NCBI GenBank assembly: GCA_964007475.1
Contig: OZ023274.1
Span: 37,007,860-37,071,859, forward strand
Reading direction: 5' to 3'
Source: Hybos culiciformis
Lineage: Eukaryota; Arthropoda; Insecta; Diptera; Hybotidae
DNA: 64,000 nt
The notes under the pieces are model-generated. The model was not told the DNA's origin. It searched no databases and worked only from the letters and a program-made list of their open reading frames with translations. Below are positions 63,031 to 64,000 of this stretch, piece after piece. A program made the translations under genes and the position numbers. How positions within the stretch are numbered: the first letter of the stretch is position 1; each line of letters starts with the position of its first letter.

Positions 63031-64000
63031 CATTTTAAGAGCTCTGTTCAACATTTCGAAAATTAAAATAAAAATAATTATTCTAAAATTATAAGTAGCT
63101 ACGTAATGAAAGCAACAGATTTTTTTTCAAAAACATTCCAAAAAAAAAAAAAATTTTAAAATAAATAAATAAATTTTCAATTTGCTTAATTCTTTTATAG
63201 TAGAAGAGACTCTCAAAGTGAAAAATTAGATGAAAATTATAGAAGCAAAAAACAAAAAAATAAAACATTATTATTTTTCTTTCTACATACAAAAAAAAAA
63301 ATAAACAACAACAGCGCAGTTGAGTGCATCTGAATAATGTTAAAAAAAAATTTTTTTTTTTTTTGCACAGCTTAGTTCAAAAAAAAAAATCTCATGTTTA
63401 AAAAAAATAAAATAAATAAATAAAATAATAATCTCGCTATAAATAAAATGAATAATAAAAATAACAAAATAGTGTACATACATACATAAAAGATACATCT
63501 ATCTTATATATCTTAAGTTTTTTGTTTTGCATTTTTTTTTTTTTTTTTTACATTGCATTCGAAAGAGATAGATTGCATAGAAAGAGAAATCAGGTCAAGG
63601 CTTATATTGCAGGCGAAGTGTATCGTCATTTCAATTACACTTACTTTTTTCTCAATTAAATACTTTTTTTTTTTTTTGCTTCTAAATACATACATAGATA
63701 CACACAAAATGCATATACATAAAGGAAAAATAAAATTAAATATATAAAGATAGTTATTTATGTACATATAATATTATTATATGTATTAAAAAAAAAGGAG
63801 GACATGATACATAACAAATTTGTCGGCATTTTTATTTAATTTCAATTATAAAAAAAAAAATTTTTTCTCTTCTCATTTAAATTGAAAATAAATTGTTTTA
63901 AACTATATGTATTTTTAAAATGATTGAAATGAAAATGAAAATTTTCTATTTTTTTTTTTTTTTTTCTTTTTTAATAAATATATTTTAATACTAGAATTAT
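63031..64000 (+). other. AT-rich presumed intron at window edge
   Basis: No gene is supported. Frames on both strands near 63513-63767 overlap each other and border poly-T blocks, so they are treated as chance. Confidence 0.5.

Noticed and set aside
1..64000. CRISPR arrays, bacterial operons or viral genes
   Set aside because: No regularly spaced repeats, no ribosome-binding-site gene clusters and no viral protein-like frames were seen. Repeats are microsatellites and transposon-derived.

Overview
This is a very AT-rich (clearly above 75% A+T by eye), gene-poor piece of an animal nuclear genome, most likely an insect. The evidence is a canonical Initiator plus DPE core promoter, GT-AG splice signals with long pyrimidine tracts, many short non-autonomous DNA transposons of types common in arthropods, a tRNA-like SINE head, and a long low-complexity first coding exon with a CtBP-recruitment motif. 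Nothing bacterial, viral or organellar is visible. The order or species cannot be fixed from the sequence.

Only one protein-coding exon is clear. It is on the + strand at 25721-26849 (376 codons plus one base), followed by a strong 5' splice site. A good Initiator/DPE promoter lies 781 nt upstream, and the leader between carries at least four short upstream ORFs. The protein begins with a disordered Ser-Pro/Gln/His-rich region and ends with an acidic stretch, a Pro-Leu-Asp-Leu-Ser motif and a basic YKKSLMKRY-type tail. It looks like the N-terminus of a nuclear corepressor-recruiting transcription factor. The E93/Mblk-1/LCOR type is my best guess, unproven. No unambiguous second coding exon follows in the remaining 37 kb, so that part is read as a long intron. 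Two weaker candidate exons in it (47402 and 58432) are both in the phase exon 1 needs and share a short peptide motif. A 62-bp candidate exon bounded by a recursive-splice-like site (7694-7755) lies upstream and may belong to a distal-promoter transcript.

Layout. 1-7.7 kb: AT-rich DNA with a 115-bp tandem duplication and a 363-bp inverted-repeat element. 7.7-13 kb: candidate 62-bp exon, then featureless DNA. 13-19 kb: two inverted-repeat elements (366 and 821 bp) and an interspersed repeat with internal ~120-bp units. 19-24.9 kb: A-rich, empty. 24.9-26.9 kb: promoter, leader and first coding exon. 27-64 kb: presumed intron with a SINE head, a Tc1/mariner-like MITE, two hAT-type MITEs with perfect 8-bp target duplications, a low-copy repeat family (four members window-wide), minisatellites, hairpins and the two candidate exons.

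Almost everything else is homopolymer A/T runs and microsatellites. Most short open frames are AT-rich chance frames and are not annotated.
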